Counted from the stretch's first letter, positions 1 to 12,283 are shown. The stretch is 64,000 nucleotides of DNA from Calonectria ilicicola (GCA_020809705.1 CP085827.1:1240001-1304000); one strand, 5' to 3'. Notes: generated by a model not told the origin, from the letters alone. A program made the numbers and translations.

Positions 1-932
1 GCCACAAATTTGGCCAGGGGCTTGTGATTGGCAAGGCTGGATTTTAGCTGCATGAAAAATCTCAAGACTGCTAGGACTGCAATGGCAAGCGAGATCTTGA
101 CAGCTGCGTTCAACTTTGCACGGTTAGTCGCCGCAGATAGCTCAAAGCTTGCATAAACTTACCCAGGCTCGAGCAAAGTGTGCGCTACTCTCAAACTGGC
201 AGTAAACACCAGCTGCTTGAGTAATGTCGGTTAAGATTGCGACTAGTAGAGCCACGACGGGATACTGGAAAATAAGAAGCCACATGCGCTGTTTTGAGCA
301 TTAGCATATGCCCAGCTGAATCAACCCAAGGTTTTGTGGCTTACTCGGTACCACTCCAGTCCATCCTGCGCTCCCTTTGATGATTTCTTGTTCTTGATTT
401 CTAGTGCAGCAAAGAAGACGTCTCTGTGCTGTTCGCTCGGCGAAACAAACTCGCAGAGCAGGAGGAAAAACGTGCTCAGGCAAATGGACTGGATAAACTC
501 CTCCCAAGGGTAGATGTATACTTCAGCTCGAGGGAGGCAAACGCTCAGGAAGGAAATTATCGACCAAAATGGGATAAGTAGAGAGATTCGCAAAATTCTA
601 GAAACAATGTGAGTTGTGTTGTTCTCTATGAGTGCAGTACTAAGACGGCCTACTTGATTTGCTCGTTGCTCTTGCTCATATGTGTTGCATGGAGAATCAT
701 GAGAATAAAAATCACGACGCAAGCGAAAGCTGCACAGCTTCCAGACAAGATCATGTTGAAGGTGTGAAACGACATGTTGCCAATGAAGGGCTTTGATGCA
801 TCTGAAGGATTGGTTAGTCTTCCGTCGAATAATCCAGTACTGCCATGGCGCACCTTCGGCGAGAGATTCTGTATGGCAGACATGTGTGTCTGAGTCGGAA
901 TCGCTGCTGCCAAATAGTGATCTGATATTCAT
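1..932 (-). CDS. Ostalpha/TMEM184 (DUF300) family membrane protein, 3' end outside window
   Basis: A multi-pass membrane protein of the organic solute transporter alpha family. The model has exons 932-854, 801-654, 597-345, 288-163 and 113-<1; every junction has GT-AG ends and keeps frame. The ATG at 932 is chosen because intron 1 (853-802) has a donor GTGCGC and a CTAAC branch site, and it joins the N-terminal acidic stretch to the first membrane segment (starting FHTFNMILSG). Family-like stretches are PFWSIISFLSVCLPRAEVYI, the following segment ending FFLLLCEFVSP, and a C-terminal run ending near HKPLAKFV at the window edge. Homologues carry small solutes or act in vacuolar and endosomal membranes; the substrate here is unknown. 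The rest of the gene lies left of base 1. The family call is from motif memory. Confidence 0.75.
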
Positions 933-1560
933 CTTGTATGATGATTCTAATGAATTGATCCCGTAAAGTGAGTGTTGAGGTATTGCCGCTTGGATAGTTG
1001 TTCCTGAGATAACAATGAATTGATGATGTGAAAAAATCGTGAACCAAAGCGAGGCTATTCATACTTATATATTGGCCTTGTCTCACTTGGAATGCACCGG
1101 ATCTACAAACGCCGACTTTCCAAGCTTCGAATTGATTTACGAATTGGATTAGCGTTGTGACCGCAGCAGCAATGGATTTGCGCCAAGCCACCTCAGCTCG
1201 CATGGAAACGGCATTTCACATCCGACGAAATCCACTGTAAACTAGTATCTGATTGGCTGGGACGCGCCCTGTGGGTTCGAAAGGACTTCCTAATGGGGAA
1301 TGGGCTGTCTGATAAGGCTGACGCCAAATGGCGGTCTTTGAGGACCAGGGGCTCGGTCTTCCCAGCCAACCCGACTGATCATATTCTACTCCTGATAATC
1401 TCATCTATAACAGGAACCGCGATCCATATTTCAAGGGTTTTGAGCTAAAAATTCTAGTGTAAATATTTTATGTTGTAGGACATTGCAACTAATTCAACAC
1501 CAAAGTTACTCTTCACGATAGCGCTAAAGCCTAATTAACTTAATAAAGACAAGACCGTAG
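933..1560. other. Intergenic stretch, promoter side of the Ostalpha-like gene
   Basis: About 630 bases between two minus-strand genes. The open frames here are short and show no family resemblance or splice support. It should hold the promoter of the gene to the left and the terminator region of the regulator to the right, but I see no clear motif. Confidence 0.5.
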
Positions 1561-3304
1561 TCAAGTCAGGCCGCTTCCCTCTGACGGGCGGCAGATATAT
1601 GGCTGGTATCCATCCATCTCTGTCAATGCATCCGTGTTTATGCCAGCCAGTGCTTCTATAGGAATCTTTCTCTTTCCTGGATATTTATTCAGGCCTTGCA
1701 ATATCCCAATGTCGTTGGCCATTCTCAATAACACCTTTCTAGCCATGATCCTGTCCTGTCTGGGAACAAGGGGGACCATATAGGTGTTGGCCAAAGGCCA
1801 CACCAGCCGTATTCCATCGATACCACCGGTCGATGAACTTCGGTTGTGATCTGGCGAGCTGCCGCCCCAGGATCTAGGCAACATTTGGACAATCTCCCCT
1901 GATGCCCATGCGATTGCATCTCGGCAATCGCTACGACGCTGTTCCAGCATATCAGGCTGAAATGGAGAATCAGTCGCGTGCTCGACCAAGTTGGACAGCA
2001 AGACGACATGGTAATTTACTCTCATACGGCACGTTCTCCATCCATTCAAATAGTATCGCCTTCCAGGGCTTCCGTCATTCTGATCTGGTGGTGAGGAAGC
2101 CAGGAAGCATAGCATGTCCATCTCAGCCTCATCAAGCTTGCGCAGGATACCTGGGTAACTTGCACAAGCTTCTGCGAATTTGGCATTCATAATGAGATCG
2201 ATTGCCTGGGACATTAACGAGGAGCCCACCGTAATAAACTTGGTGACGTGGTAGAATAGTTCTTCGTCGGGATCCATGTACTCTCGGATGTTTTCAAGCC
2301 ACTCTGCAAACACCGGTGGGCAGGGAATATTGAATAGCACACATTGGTTTTGCTAGAGACAAAGTTAGCGTACGTTTATGTTGAGGTCAAATCAAGCATA
2401 TTCAGTACTATGATCCCGTATATCCCCCAAAATATCTCTCGTCCCGAACGAGTAGTCAGGCTCCGAGTTCCTCTAAGTCGGAGAAGACCAAACAACCCAG
2501 TAGAATGTGCGTGCCAGGCGCTCTTTTCGGTGTTTCCTTGCGCAGCAGCCCCGATGAGAAGCTAAAAAAAATGAGTCAATTTTGTTGTGGATCAGGGAAA
2601 CAAACGGTGAAACTGACTTCATAATTTCCCAGCAACCAGACTGTCACGATCGTCGCATCTTCTTTGCGCTTGAGTGGGTCTGCTATAGCTAGTGATACAC
2701 CTTGCAGAGCCTTTCCTAAATATAGAGATACTTCTCTCTGATCTGGAGGTGCGTGATATCGATTGATCATATATCTCCTGGTAAACGCATGACTCGCGAG
2801 GACAAGCGGGTGGTTTTGGGGTGCATCCCGAAGTAATCTAGTTAGGAAAGACGCGGAAGAGAAGAAATCTAGAACCAAAGGAATCGAGTGCGATGTCCAG
2901 TGCTCGTCAATGTGAGATAAGAGGGGTAGGAAGGATGGCATCGGCTCGTCCTTGTTTAGACGCGTCGGGTCCGACAGTTCTGATTCATTTCCAAGCGGAG
3001 AGGGGGTTGACTTGGAGGACAATATCGTCAATTTTGATCCATATGGATTCTTCTTTAGTTTCTGTTTGCCAAGCGTCCCGGCATCATTGTTGCGAAACAC
3101 GACTTCTTTCCCGTTTCGATATCCTGGGCAGGGTACCCCATATTTGATGCATCGCTCGCATGACGGTTTGCCAAGATCGCACTAAACAAGGTATTTAGCG
3201 CATCATGTACGATATGGAATGGCATGTTGTCGGTAGTTGCTTACCTTTACTCGCCTCTGCCGGCAGAGATGGCAATTGGGACTCGGCTTGCCGGTGTTGA
3301 CCAT
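1561..3304 (-). CDS. Zn2Cys6 fungal transcription factor
   Basis: A fungal binuclear zinc-cluster regulator of 522 residues in four exons: 3304-3245, 3181-2618, 2561-2409 and 2352-1561. The cysteines C11, C14, C21, C28, C31 and C38 give the C-x2-C-x6-C-x6-C-x2-C-x6-C pattern; intron 1 falls just before C21. Exon 3 restores a stretch typical of the family's C-terminal domain (LLIGAAAQ... then W-x-x-H...GL..LLRLRG), which supports both flanking introns; intron 3 has a clear CTAAC branch site and CTCTAG acceptor. This class has a short N-terminal DNA-binding region and a long Fungal_trans_2-like middle and C-terminal domain. The target genes are unknown. Nothing nearby is an obvious partner, so it may act on unlinked genes. 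Confidence 0.85.
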
Positions 3305-4704
3305 ATCGCGGCCACGGTCCCAGGGCTTTTCGCTGGCGCCCAGACTTGACGGATTACGCAGCGGGTCGTGTCTGTCCGTGTCAAGGTCAGATCTACATTA
3401 TGCGGGAAACGGAGATGAGATGACGTTCATAAGTGCAATGGAACGGGCACCCGAATATTCCGTGTCCATTGCACCGCCGCAGCACAACTCAATCAATGGT
3501 GGCTGAGGTGCGTCGGAGCGTCCGCGTAGTATTGATTTCGAGCGACAAGAGGCCGCCCAAAGTCCCCTTGATAAATTGCGGCTTAGCAAAGGTGGACGGC
3601 AAAGACGGCACGCACTGGCGCCCCACACCACGCAATCGACCGGCAGTGCATGCAAGCCGTACCGCGAATGTTCCTATAGGGCTGTAAAGAAGCCAATGAA
3701 GCGGGTCAGTGTAAATAAGTGCCGGTTTTGACTCATTTAAATGGACGGTGTTGATAGTTTTATGCTTTGCTTGTTTCGTCATGCCTAAGGGGTCGCGTCG
3801 CGTCTGATGGGGACGTGACGAGGGGCGATGGATCACTTAGCTTTGACCGTTATTTCGAAAAACAATGGGGACGGGTTACATTTTGAGCCCGCATTAATAA
3901 AATGGCCACTCTCATTCCACAAGGTCTGCAGTCAAATGGAAGGCCAATACGGGATCGGGTCAAACAAAGCCATTATGCCTCCCAAAATACCCCTCCTCTA
4001 AAAGGTACTTTACACGAAGAGGTGAAATGACGTAGCAGAGCTTCCCACATCTGGGATACGCGTATTCCATGCTAATAGGTTATTGTCTAATTAGCCACCT
4101 AGGGGAGTAAGAAGCAAAAAGAAATCAGATTGGTGTGGATACGTGGAGTCCGCCCGCAAAGTTTGGACCAGCAGAGAATCGAAAATAACATCCTAGGTTT
4201 AATCATTCAGTTTTAGTTTTTTTTTTCATCACACAGTAGCAGCAAAGAGATTCCATGAAACCGTCTCTAGACTATGCAGCGTCGGCATCCCAGAGTCCGC
4301 TTGTGACTGACCTGTCCGACGTTGCGCGTGATTGAACCCCCAAAAATGTTGCCACTGCTGCTAGGCAATTTGGCACCACAGCACCTCCCGATTTCTGTTG
4401 GGATATTTCACTTAGGGGGATTGCAAGCTTTAAGCAATCACATGCGTGGATATATAATGGAAGGGACAGTGGTATGCAAACGCAACTAAACATCCAGGAT
4501 GAGACTCCCGTAGGAACGCTGAGAAATTTTAGGAATTCGCGTCAGGTGTTTCAGTGGTAAACTTCAGAAAATCAAAGACCAAACGAGGTTGGTGAGCCAA
4601 GTCATTTTCTTTCGTTCCGTTGATTACAAGCATTGACGAGACCATGATACCAATATCACTGCATGGACTACTCCTTGCGACATTTTCCCTTTCATATTAA
4701 CAAA
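3305..4704. other. Intergenic region, no supported gene
   Basis: About 1.4 kb upstream of the regulator, which reads away to the left. Open frames at 3.4-3.8 kb lie in all orientations without splice or family support. I see nothing else that can be named. Confidence 0.45.
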
Positions 4705-5203
4705 ATGGTACACTTTTACATCTTAGCGCTCGGTATTGTTTAGGCGGTGCCGTTAGTTGCTGGTAAACGGATCTGTCTCAACCCATCTACAACAATCGCC
4801 GCTGGCATTTCATCCGACACTACCGCCCCTTGCTCAACCACTACAACGCCCTTACCCATCCCCGCCTGCACTCCTGGCTATTTACCTGGCGGTAAGCTCT
4901 CAGCTGCTGCAAAGATGTTGCTATTAGTTTATGCTAAGTTCTCTATTGCCAGATGGTATCACTCGAAGTTGTGACTAGACAGTCACCTACGGGCAGAATA
5001 TTGTCTCATCAACCTCAGGCTTGGGCGATAAAACAGGCATTTCCTCTTATTTCGAATGCATGACATCTTGTGAGGACTACTCAAGCTACGGTGCAATAAG
5101 TTAGAATAGTATCACCCAAGTTTGTTCGAGCTATAGTTACACGCCAAACTATGATATGGCTCTAGACTTGTATTCAAATTATGCTGTAGTAGTAGGTTGT
5201 TAG
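4705..5203 (+). pseudogene. Dead gene for a small secreted cysteine-containing protein
   Basis: A two-exon frame can be followed from ATG 4705 to the final stop at 5201-5203: exon 1 4705-4891, a good intron 4892-4952 (donor GTAAGC, acceptor GCCAG), then exon 2. It starts with a hydrophobic signal-like run (MVHFYILALGIV), then a Ser/Thr/Pro-rich stretch, then a region with paired cysteines (ECMTSCEDYSS, VCSSYSYTPNYDMAL) resembling fungal secreted or cell-wall proteins with a PAN-like fold. Three in-frame TAG codons break it: just after the signal run (about 4741), after RSCD, and after YGAIS. Each could come from CAG by one C-to-T change. It is probably a decayed single-copy gene; the function is unknown. 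Confidence 0.5.
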
Positions 5204-6991
5204 TTCAGGGATGGGTTTATACAATTACGAGGAGAGAGAAAGGATCAAATCTTGACCAAAATGGCAATTGCGAAATTTTGTTATAGTTAAAATGAGGTAA
5301 TCTTGCATCATGGACAACTACAAGTTGTCATCTCAATATTTCATTCCTTCCCCGTTTCCCCTAGCAAAAAGAATTAGGAGCCATACAAATACTTGGGTTC
5401 TTGCTCTTGCTTATACCCAACTCCCACTTTCAAGGCTCGATGGTTCATGAGACACGCTCCTCCAAATTTTACTTCTCTTCTCAAGCGCGATGAGCTGTTA
5501 TCCAGCAATTAGCAATCGGCTTTTCTTTTTACTAGCACTGACTGGTTTCGGGAAGGAGGGTTGATGATCCGCTATGAAGGGGTAGAGGTGTGGATGGGTG
5601 GTGCCTACTCGTTTCCTACATCTAACTTTCCTACCCTATACCTCGAAGAGAGAACAGATTGGTGATTGCCAAAATAGAGCACTGGTTATTCAGACGGCTT
5701 GAGTAAACTGGGACATCTTTTTACTTTTCGAAGTAAAGTTATATGAAGTACAGTATACGCAAGAGGGATCAACACTACTCATACCCATTGATGAATCACT
5801 ACTTTGCAGATAATGCTAATCTTGAGGGCATGTCAAATCTAGACAAAGGGCGACAACTGGCGTCATCCTGCATCCACACTGTTAGTGGCGTTGCCACTTG
5901 CTGATTTGTCCCTCGAGATTTCTTTTTCTGCTTCTAGAGCGCGTGGAAAGGGCAGATTCGAACGACGCTGTGGTTAGGAAGTGGGCAGATGACCACGCTA
6001 AAATCGTCGCGTCGTTGATGGCGGCCGCCGCATGACATGCCGCGTTAAGCGGTGACGCCAGAACATCATTCGTTGTGGGGGAGCGATTAAACAAAAACGG
6101 GTTATCGATAAGGTAGTGCCTCATAAGAGGTTGTGAGGCAATGGTTCATTCTTGTTCGTTGGCCAACCGCGCGCATCTTTGAAGCAAAACTGTGGCAATG
6201 CAGATCCGAGATAACCGAGCATGATCCAGGAGGGAAGATGAATGTCTGCGGTTCGCCACGAGAACGCGAAGCTATGCCAGGGGCGCATTCATTCTAGACA
6301 AGTGCTGATCCAACCAGCGTACCTGCAATAATTAATTAGGGAGCCAAGATCCGATGGTGGTGACCAAATGTTCAGCTTTGCAACTGTACGTCGTTCTCAT
6401 CACCACAAGGCCTACAATCCTTCCAAATCTCGAGTCACAAACCCTGTCCCAGCTTTCCAGAGCTCGTTCCTCGTTTGTCGGTCCATGGTGGTTGTACGCC
6501 ACGCCTCCGTGGGACGGCCCCGATTCGCCTCTTTGCTGATGGCGTCCCACTTCATGCGGGAAAGCCTCACACGGCCAAGCCTGATCTTCATCACCAACAG
6601 CAATTTCCCCCGAGCTCGGTGCAGGGATCCTGCGACATATCGCCGGCTGCCCCGCACCATTCTCAAGCCCTGAAGAATCTCGTGGCGCTAAGAGGATTGA
6701 AAAAAATGCCGCTTTGCTCTCAAAATGGGGTTTGTGTCTTGGTGACCGACTCGCATTGCCGGCCGCTACCCCGCGTTCCCCAGAAACCAACCCCAGGATG
6801 CGCTTGGCCATGTGGACCGTCTAACGCCATCCTTTGCCTCACAGGTGATACATACTGCAGGGACATGGGCAAAGGGTGCTTCGACCCACTGAAAGGCAAC
6901 CCTGTTCCACTCCTCGCATCTCTTGGTCGTGTGTCGAACAAAACCTCATTCTTCTCCAGCAACTTCTCCCGGGCTGCCCGGCCGAGAGACC
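5204..6991. other. Intergenic region, no supported gene
   Basis: About 1.8 kb. Open frames on both strands at 6.3-6.9 kb overlap one another and lack family resemblance. A long plus-strand frame running into the next gene from 6475 is only the unspliced extension of that gene's second exon. Confidence 0.45.
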
Positions 6992-8136
6992 ATGTCGAGC
7001 ACCTCCAAGGGCAGCCTTGCCCGGAGGTCTTCAGATTCCTACGATGTCGAGTCTGTCATGGTCATTGTATGACCTCCCTCCGTCAAGGCTGTCCTTGCGG
7101 TCACGCTAACGAATTTTTGCTGCAGGTTTGTTCGACTCTGGCTTTGTACAATGCTCTCGAACTCCTAGGCCTCATCTTCATGACGTTTAAGCGTCGCAGC
7201 GGCCTCTATTTCTGGAGCATTTCCCTGGCATCTTTCGGCGTAATTCCGTATTGCGTTGGCTGGCTCATTGTTCACTTCAACCTTACGCACGACTGGATTG
7301 GAATGATTATCGATTCGATCGGTTGGATGCTCTTGGTGTCTGGACAATCCGTGGTGCTCTATTCACGACTACACTTGGTTCTCAACGACATCACAATACT
7401 TCGCGCTGTGCTATGGATGATTATAACCAACGGCTTCGTTTGGCACACATCTATAACCGTACTGTTATTTGGATCTAGTTACAGCCCAGAACCGGCTCGC
7501 AGCAGCTTCAGCTCAGTATTCAATGTCCTCGAAAAAGTACAGATGACTTGCTTCTGTCTGCAGGAGTTTATAATTTCTGGGCTTTACATCTGGAGAACAG
7601 TCGACATACTCCAAACTGCATTTGGGAGCAAACGACGTTTCATGTGGCAGCTATTTGCCATAAATATTATTATTGTCGCGATGGATATTGGCCTGCTTGC
7701 CATCGAATATAAGAGCCTCTTTGTGTGGAACCAGGGCGTCAAGGTCGTTACATACTCCATCAAACTGAAGCTTGAATTTGCGGTGTTGGGCGAGCTCATC
7801 GAATTTGTACAACATCGAGGAGGCAATAGTTCTGGGGATCCCACCAACAGGAACACATCTGCGTTCGTGGAACTTTCTGCAAACAGGACCAGACCTGGTG
7901 ACAGAAAGTCACGGTCTGCGTATGGAGCTGAGGTGATGCATCTGGAAGATGTGGTACCGAAGAGTGTTGTGCCCACACCGCCTTCAAGAAGACATACGGA
8001 TGCAAGCAGAGATCAGGACGATATTAGAGTCGCGACAAGAACCGACATGGATCATTGCACGCTGGATCATGACGATGATGAAAGCACAGATCAACTGTAT
8101 GATATTGCTGTGCAAGAGATATCAAGGGCAAAATAA
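6992..8136 (+). CDS. DUF7703-type fungal integral membrane protein
   Basis: A predicted seven-helix membrane protein of 361 residues in two exons, 6992-7066 and 7126-8136. The intron 7067-7125 has GTATGA, a GCTAACG branch site and TGCAG. Splicing moves the start to MSSTSKGSLARRSSDSYDVE, a short polar N-terminus, rather than the longer unspliced frame that begins at 6475 and lacks sense upstream. Family-like stretches include LALYNALELLGLIFMTFKRR, SGQSVVLYSRLHLV, and QEFIISGLYIW. The last 110 residues are polar and acidic and probably cytosolic. Homologues are common in Pezizomycotina and uncharacterised; the layout resembles fungal plasma-membrane receptor-like proteins, but no ligand or partner can be stated. 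The family name is from memory of the motif pattern. Confidence 0.75.
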
Positions 8137-8471
8137 GCCTCATTTATGTATTATGATAGAATTAATATTCACTTAATTATATGTTGCAAATTCATTTTTG
8201 ACCTCTCAAATTTTAGAATGATAGAAAACTCATGGACTGTGACCTTGCACTCCTTGAATGATCTAAAACAAACATCGTGCAGAACTACGGATGAGGCTTT
8301 GTGATTTATAGCAAGTTACAACTGCTGTTCGATGATAGGAAAGACGAGCATTTAAATTTGGCTATTTCTTATGACGGTAACTTCAATTGGCTACCTAACT
8401 AAGCAAAACTTCTCTTCTCATAGGCCCAAAAATAAATGAATTGGCTGGAACCTGTGCCAAAAGATGGATCA

Positions 8472-8576
8472 TGTCGGTGGAGAGGCTCGAACTCTCGACC
8501 TTTGGATGTCCCTGACCTGTGGCCAAGTCACATTATGATATGAGACCAACGCTCTAACCAACTGAGCCACACCGAC
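8472..8576 (-). tRNA. tRNA-Met (CAU), elongator, with 31-base intron
   Basis: On the minus strand a full cloverleaf can be drawn: acceptor stem GTCGGTG with CACCGAC and discriminator A, D arm GCTC...GAGC, anticodon loop CTCATA-A, and T arm GAGAG-TTCGAGC-CTCTC. The 31-base intron (8538-8508) sits one base after the anticodon CAT, the canonical position. The anticodon stem lacks the three G:C pairs of initiator tRNA, so this is the elongator. Mature length is 74 before CCA addition. Confidence 0.93.
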
Positions 8577-9574
8577 TTGATTCGCTGATTGGATCCCGAA
8601 GGTTGAGGTCTGGTATCATAGAGCATGGGAAAAGTCGGTTCGAGTGCTATGAGTTACTCAAGAAGATTGCAGAAACAGCCCTTGGGGTCATTTCTAATCT
8701 ATTTGTGGATCTAAAGGCCTATAAAAAGTGGGTTGTTGCCCAAGGCGTAACTGAATTTGTAGATACGACCAGGAAATGTCACGAGATTTGAGCATCCGGG
8801 ATCTCGCTCCATAGCTGAATGATTGAAGGATTCTATCAAGGAACCATTAATGATCCTCGCGATCCGTCGGCTTGGATCGGTGTACTCACATACATGGCTG
8901 CAAGGATGACGCTCCTGTTTCTAGACTTCTATGACCATTTCGACTTGAAGGCATTCAGACTTGTATGTTCTCCTAGGACCGCTGCTCTGACTTGTGTTGC
9001 CGTGCATTACGAAAGTTGCCTGAAGCCTGCTATTCTGAGGGGCTTCATGAGGGGCTATGCTGGTGAATTCGGCCCTTTTAGAACATGCCATCGAGGGTAT
9101 GCAATGCATGACCCTTTGCAGTGTTTAAATGTTGTGGAGTATGCGCAGAATGGAGTAGATATAATTTTGGGAGCTGTGGACGATACTTCCAAGCCTTATA
9201 CCATTGCACGTGTTCAGATGTCAACTTTCCAGGTATTCCAAAGGCTAGGTATATTGCATTTGCATTAAGAAAAAAACTCGGTTAAGAAAAGAAACCTTGA
9301 AAGCATGCACCTCAGACAGGTTCGCTAAAAGAGAGGTTGACTGGTGCAGCAAAATATGGTTACAACGACACGGCGACGCCTTTTGACACAGAGCATCCAA
9401 GGGATTCATATGTAAGATTTACACCTTTCGGTCACTCAAATTTTCGTTTCAATTTGATTTTACTTCGGATAGATACAATTTGCGGTCCGAACATCGCAAA
9501 GATTCATTCTGGATTCCTGCCTGGACCATCTTGTCCAATCCACTCCCTAAAATTATTCCTACAAGGCAAGGACA
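8577..9574. other. Region between tRNA and alcohol oxidase, one orphan ORF
   Basis: About 1 kb. A 149-codon plus-strand frame (8819-9268) is open, but I recognise no family in it and see no clear introns that would extend it. It may be chance or a decayed gene. The right part is the 3' flank of the alcohol oxidase. Confidence 0.35.
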
Positions 9575-12283
9575 TTACAGACGGTATGGAACGGACAGTT
9601 CACCGGGGGCCATATATGTGGGAACCTTCATCTCCAGAGCCTCGCCAGAGTATCCCAAGTCCTCAGCCACGAGCATGGCAGCCTTCTCACCGATGAGCAG
9701 AGCAGTAGAGTATCTATTAATTGGTTAGTGTCCATTAATTGGAATTTCAAGGGATGTTACTCACGTGTTGCAGCCGACGTTGTCGGGGCAGATACTAAGA
9801 TCGGCGACCTTGAGACCCTTGACTCCGTGGACGTTCAGGCGCTCATCCAGGACACCGTGCTTGACAATGGAGTTACCCTCCTTAGGTGCCATAGAGCAAG
9901 TTCCCAGGCTGTGCCAAGTGCTCTCAACGTGGCGCTTGACCCACTCCTCGACGGCCTTGATGTCGGCCTCGGAGTACTTGAGCTCTCCTCGGGTGTTAAC
10001 CTTGTTGGAGCTGAGGATGTTGGTACCGGCCTTGTTCTCAGCCTCAGGGAGAGGGTAAGACCAGCTGCCGTGGCCAATACCAGCAGAAAGGTTTCCGGGG
10101 AGGGCATAAGCCTTGGTGGTAGGAAGATCCATATCATGAGTGCGGGCAGCAGAGTCATAGTCAAAGAATGGGTGCTATTTTGCCTTAGTATTCGGAATAA
10201 GATAGTTACTCATTGTACGTACCATGTTCTCGACTTCACCAGCATAGGCATCCATGCGGCGGGCAGTCTCACGCGACTTGATGTATCCCCAAACCATGGG
10301 GACCATGTCTCGCTCATCATTCATGAAACCGGCATCAAAGTCAGGAGTCTCATAAGGGTCGGCACTCTTGATGTGAGTGCTTCCTCGGGAGAATGGGTAC
10401 TCGAGGAAGTGGAACATGGTGAAGAACTTTCCAGGGGGCCTATTTAGTCAGTATCTCTTGGCTTTGTAAACTTAGATCCGGATGAGCCAAAACTTACATC
10501 AACATGTGGTCACCCTAGTTACAAATTAGCATCTTGATTTGTTACTGAGGAGAATGGGAACACTTACAAACCAACCAGCAATGACGGAGTAGTGCATAAC
10601 TGGCTTGTCGGGCTTGTTCTCGAAGTAGCTCTTCCAGCCATCCTTGAAATGGGGGGTTGGCCAGCTCTCAAACTCCTTTAGCTCCTCCTTGGTACTATTT
10701 GTCAAGTCAGCACTGCACAATATATTGCACTTGAGTGGAGACTAACGGTCGGATCTTGACACCTGCCTCAATGCCGTTGGTGGCAAGGGGTCCAGTTCCG
10801 TTCTGGTGCCATTGGTCAAATACACGCTTCTGGACCTCAGGGTCACCTCGGACAAAGTCATCGAAACTCTCCGTGTCGGGCTTGGCTCGGAATACGGAGA
10901 AGGTCAGGCTGTACAAGATTGTTAGTTTTTTAACCGAACAAGCCGCATTGGTTGAGAGAGAAGCATGAGTGGCTCTCTCCTTGCAATATGTACGTACTAA
11001 TGATCCTGGAAGTTCTCTCCAACACCGGGAAGGTTAATAATGGGGTTAACACCGGCAGCACGGAGCTTCTCGGGGTGACCAATACCAGATCGCTGGAGGA
11101 TCAATGGAGAAGACAGAGTTCCACCCTAGTATTGTTAGGAAAAGGAACAATAAATTCAGCATACCTGGGAACTTACAGAGACGACGATCTGCTTGCGAGC
11201 TCGGAATGTGCGGTATTGAGGCTGGCCACCAACAGGCTTGACGGGGACTGTCTGGACAGCAACGGCACGGCCGTTCTCGAGGATGATCTTGTCAACCTTG
11301 GTGCTGGTGGCAAGGTACAAGTTGCTGTGAACAGCTCGAGTGGAGTGAATGTCTACACCGATTATCAGTTGTGTTGATGAAATTAGTTTAGTTAGGCGGA
11401 CTGACAGGCATGGGCGGAGTCACTTCGGCGACCAGTGTCGCGGTTGATCCACTTGAGCCAGTGCTCAGCTCCGTGGCCAGTGGTCAGATCCTGAAGATCG
11501 TCGACAATGGGGATTCCCTGGGTCTCAGCAGCCCTGAGGAAGTCCTCCTTAATAGGGTAGGTGTAATTGCCGAATGAAACCTTGATGGGGCCTTCGAATC
11601 CGTGAATCTCCTTGTTGCGGCAAGCTCGCTGATATGTCTCATGCTTCCTCATAAGGGGGAGTAGCTGCTCAGTGCGCCATCCCTCTGCCTGGAAGTCATC
11701 GCTGTTGATGTTAGTCTAGGTTTACGGATACTACGCATTTTTATAGCTTACTCTGTGAAAGAATATTAGTTTCATTACAATCAAATTGAGACTGGGGGTG
11801 CACGAACAATCAGAGGCCGAAGCACGGGTGTACATCATGAAGTTGATAGAAGAACCACCACCGAGAATGTGGGCAGCTGGGACGGTAGCCTTGCGGCCAT
11901 TCAACCACTTTGAGGGTCTCGACTCATAGAAAGAAGCAGTCTTTGAGTCAAGCTTCATATTTCGGGGGTAGATACCAGGGCGGTAAACCCAGGGGTTGTT
12001 CAGGTTGCTCTCACCAGCTTCGATGAGAAGAACCTTCAGGTTATGATCGAGGTTGGCCAATCTTGTTTACGGTTAGTAATGTTCTATCTAGTATCACTCA
12101 TTGGAAGGATGAGTATCAAAGATGCCTTACCGGCCGGCAACCACACAACCACATGATCCTCCCTTGATAGCATGTTAGTGACACCGAGCCCCACCCGACA
12201 AAGCCGCTGTGACTTACACCACAGACGATGATGTCAAACTCCTCCGGGAGCAGACTTGAATGTTGTGAAAGATTGGTAGCCAT
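9575..12283 (-). CDS. Alcohol (methanol) oxidase, GMC flavoprotein
   Basis: FAD-dependent alcohol oxidase: primary alcohol plus O2 to aldehyde plus H2O2, usually in peroxisomes. Hand-built exons: 12283-12218, 12162-12131, 12061-11808, 11752 (one base), 11701-11406, 11352-11177, 11125-10998, 10908-10747, 10694-10568, 10514-10498 (17 bases), 10439-10223, 10174-9765 and 9713-9575. They sum to 2,025 bases, 674 residues, matching the family's usual 660-675. Seen: an FAD-binding start ([16 protein letters not shown]), [19 protein letters not shown], the GMC region [16 protein letters not shown], catalytic His580 (STWHSLGTC) and Asn628 (DNVGCNT). The C-terminus is PYRL, not a clear SKL-type peroxisomal signal. 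Neighbours do not suggest a methanol pathway; in fungi this enzyme also handles methanol from pectin or lignin. All junctions are GT-AG. Confidence 0.93.

Noticed and set aside
6475..6991. Long plus-strand frame extending the DUF7703 gene 170 codons upstream
   Set aside because: The upstream part has no membrane or family character, and a good intron (7067-7125) gives a compact N-terminus instead.
8819..9268. 149-codon plus-strand ORF as a gene
   Set aside because: No family resemblance, no splice sites or promoter evidence; left as an orphan frame in the intergenic entry.
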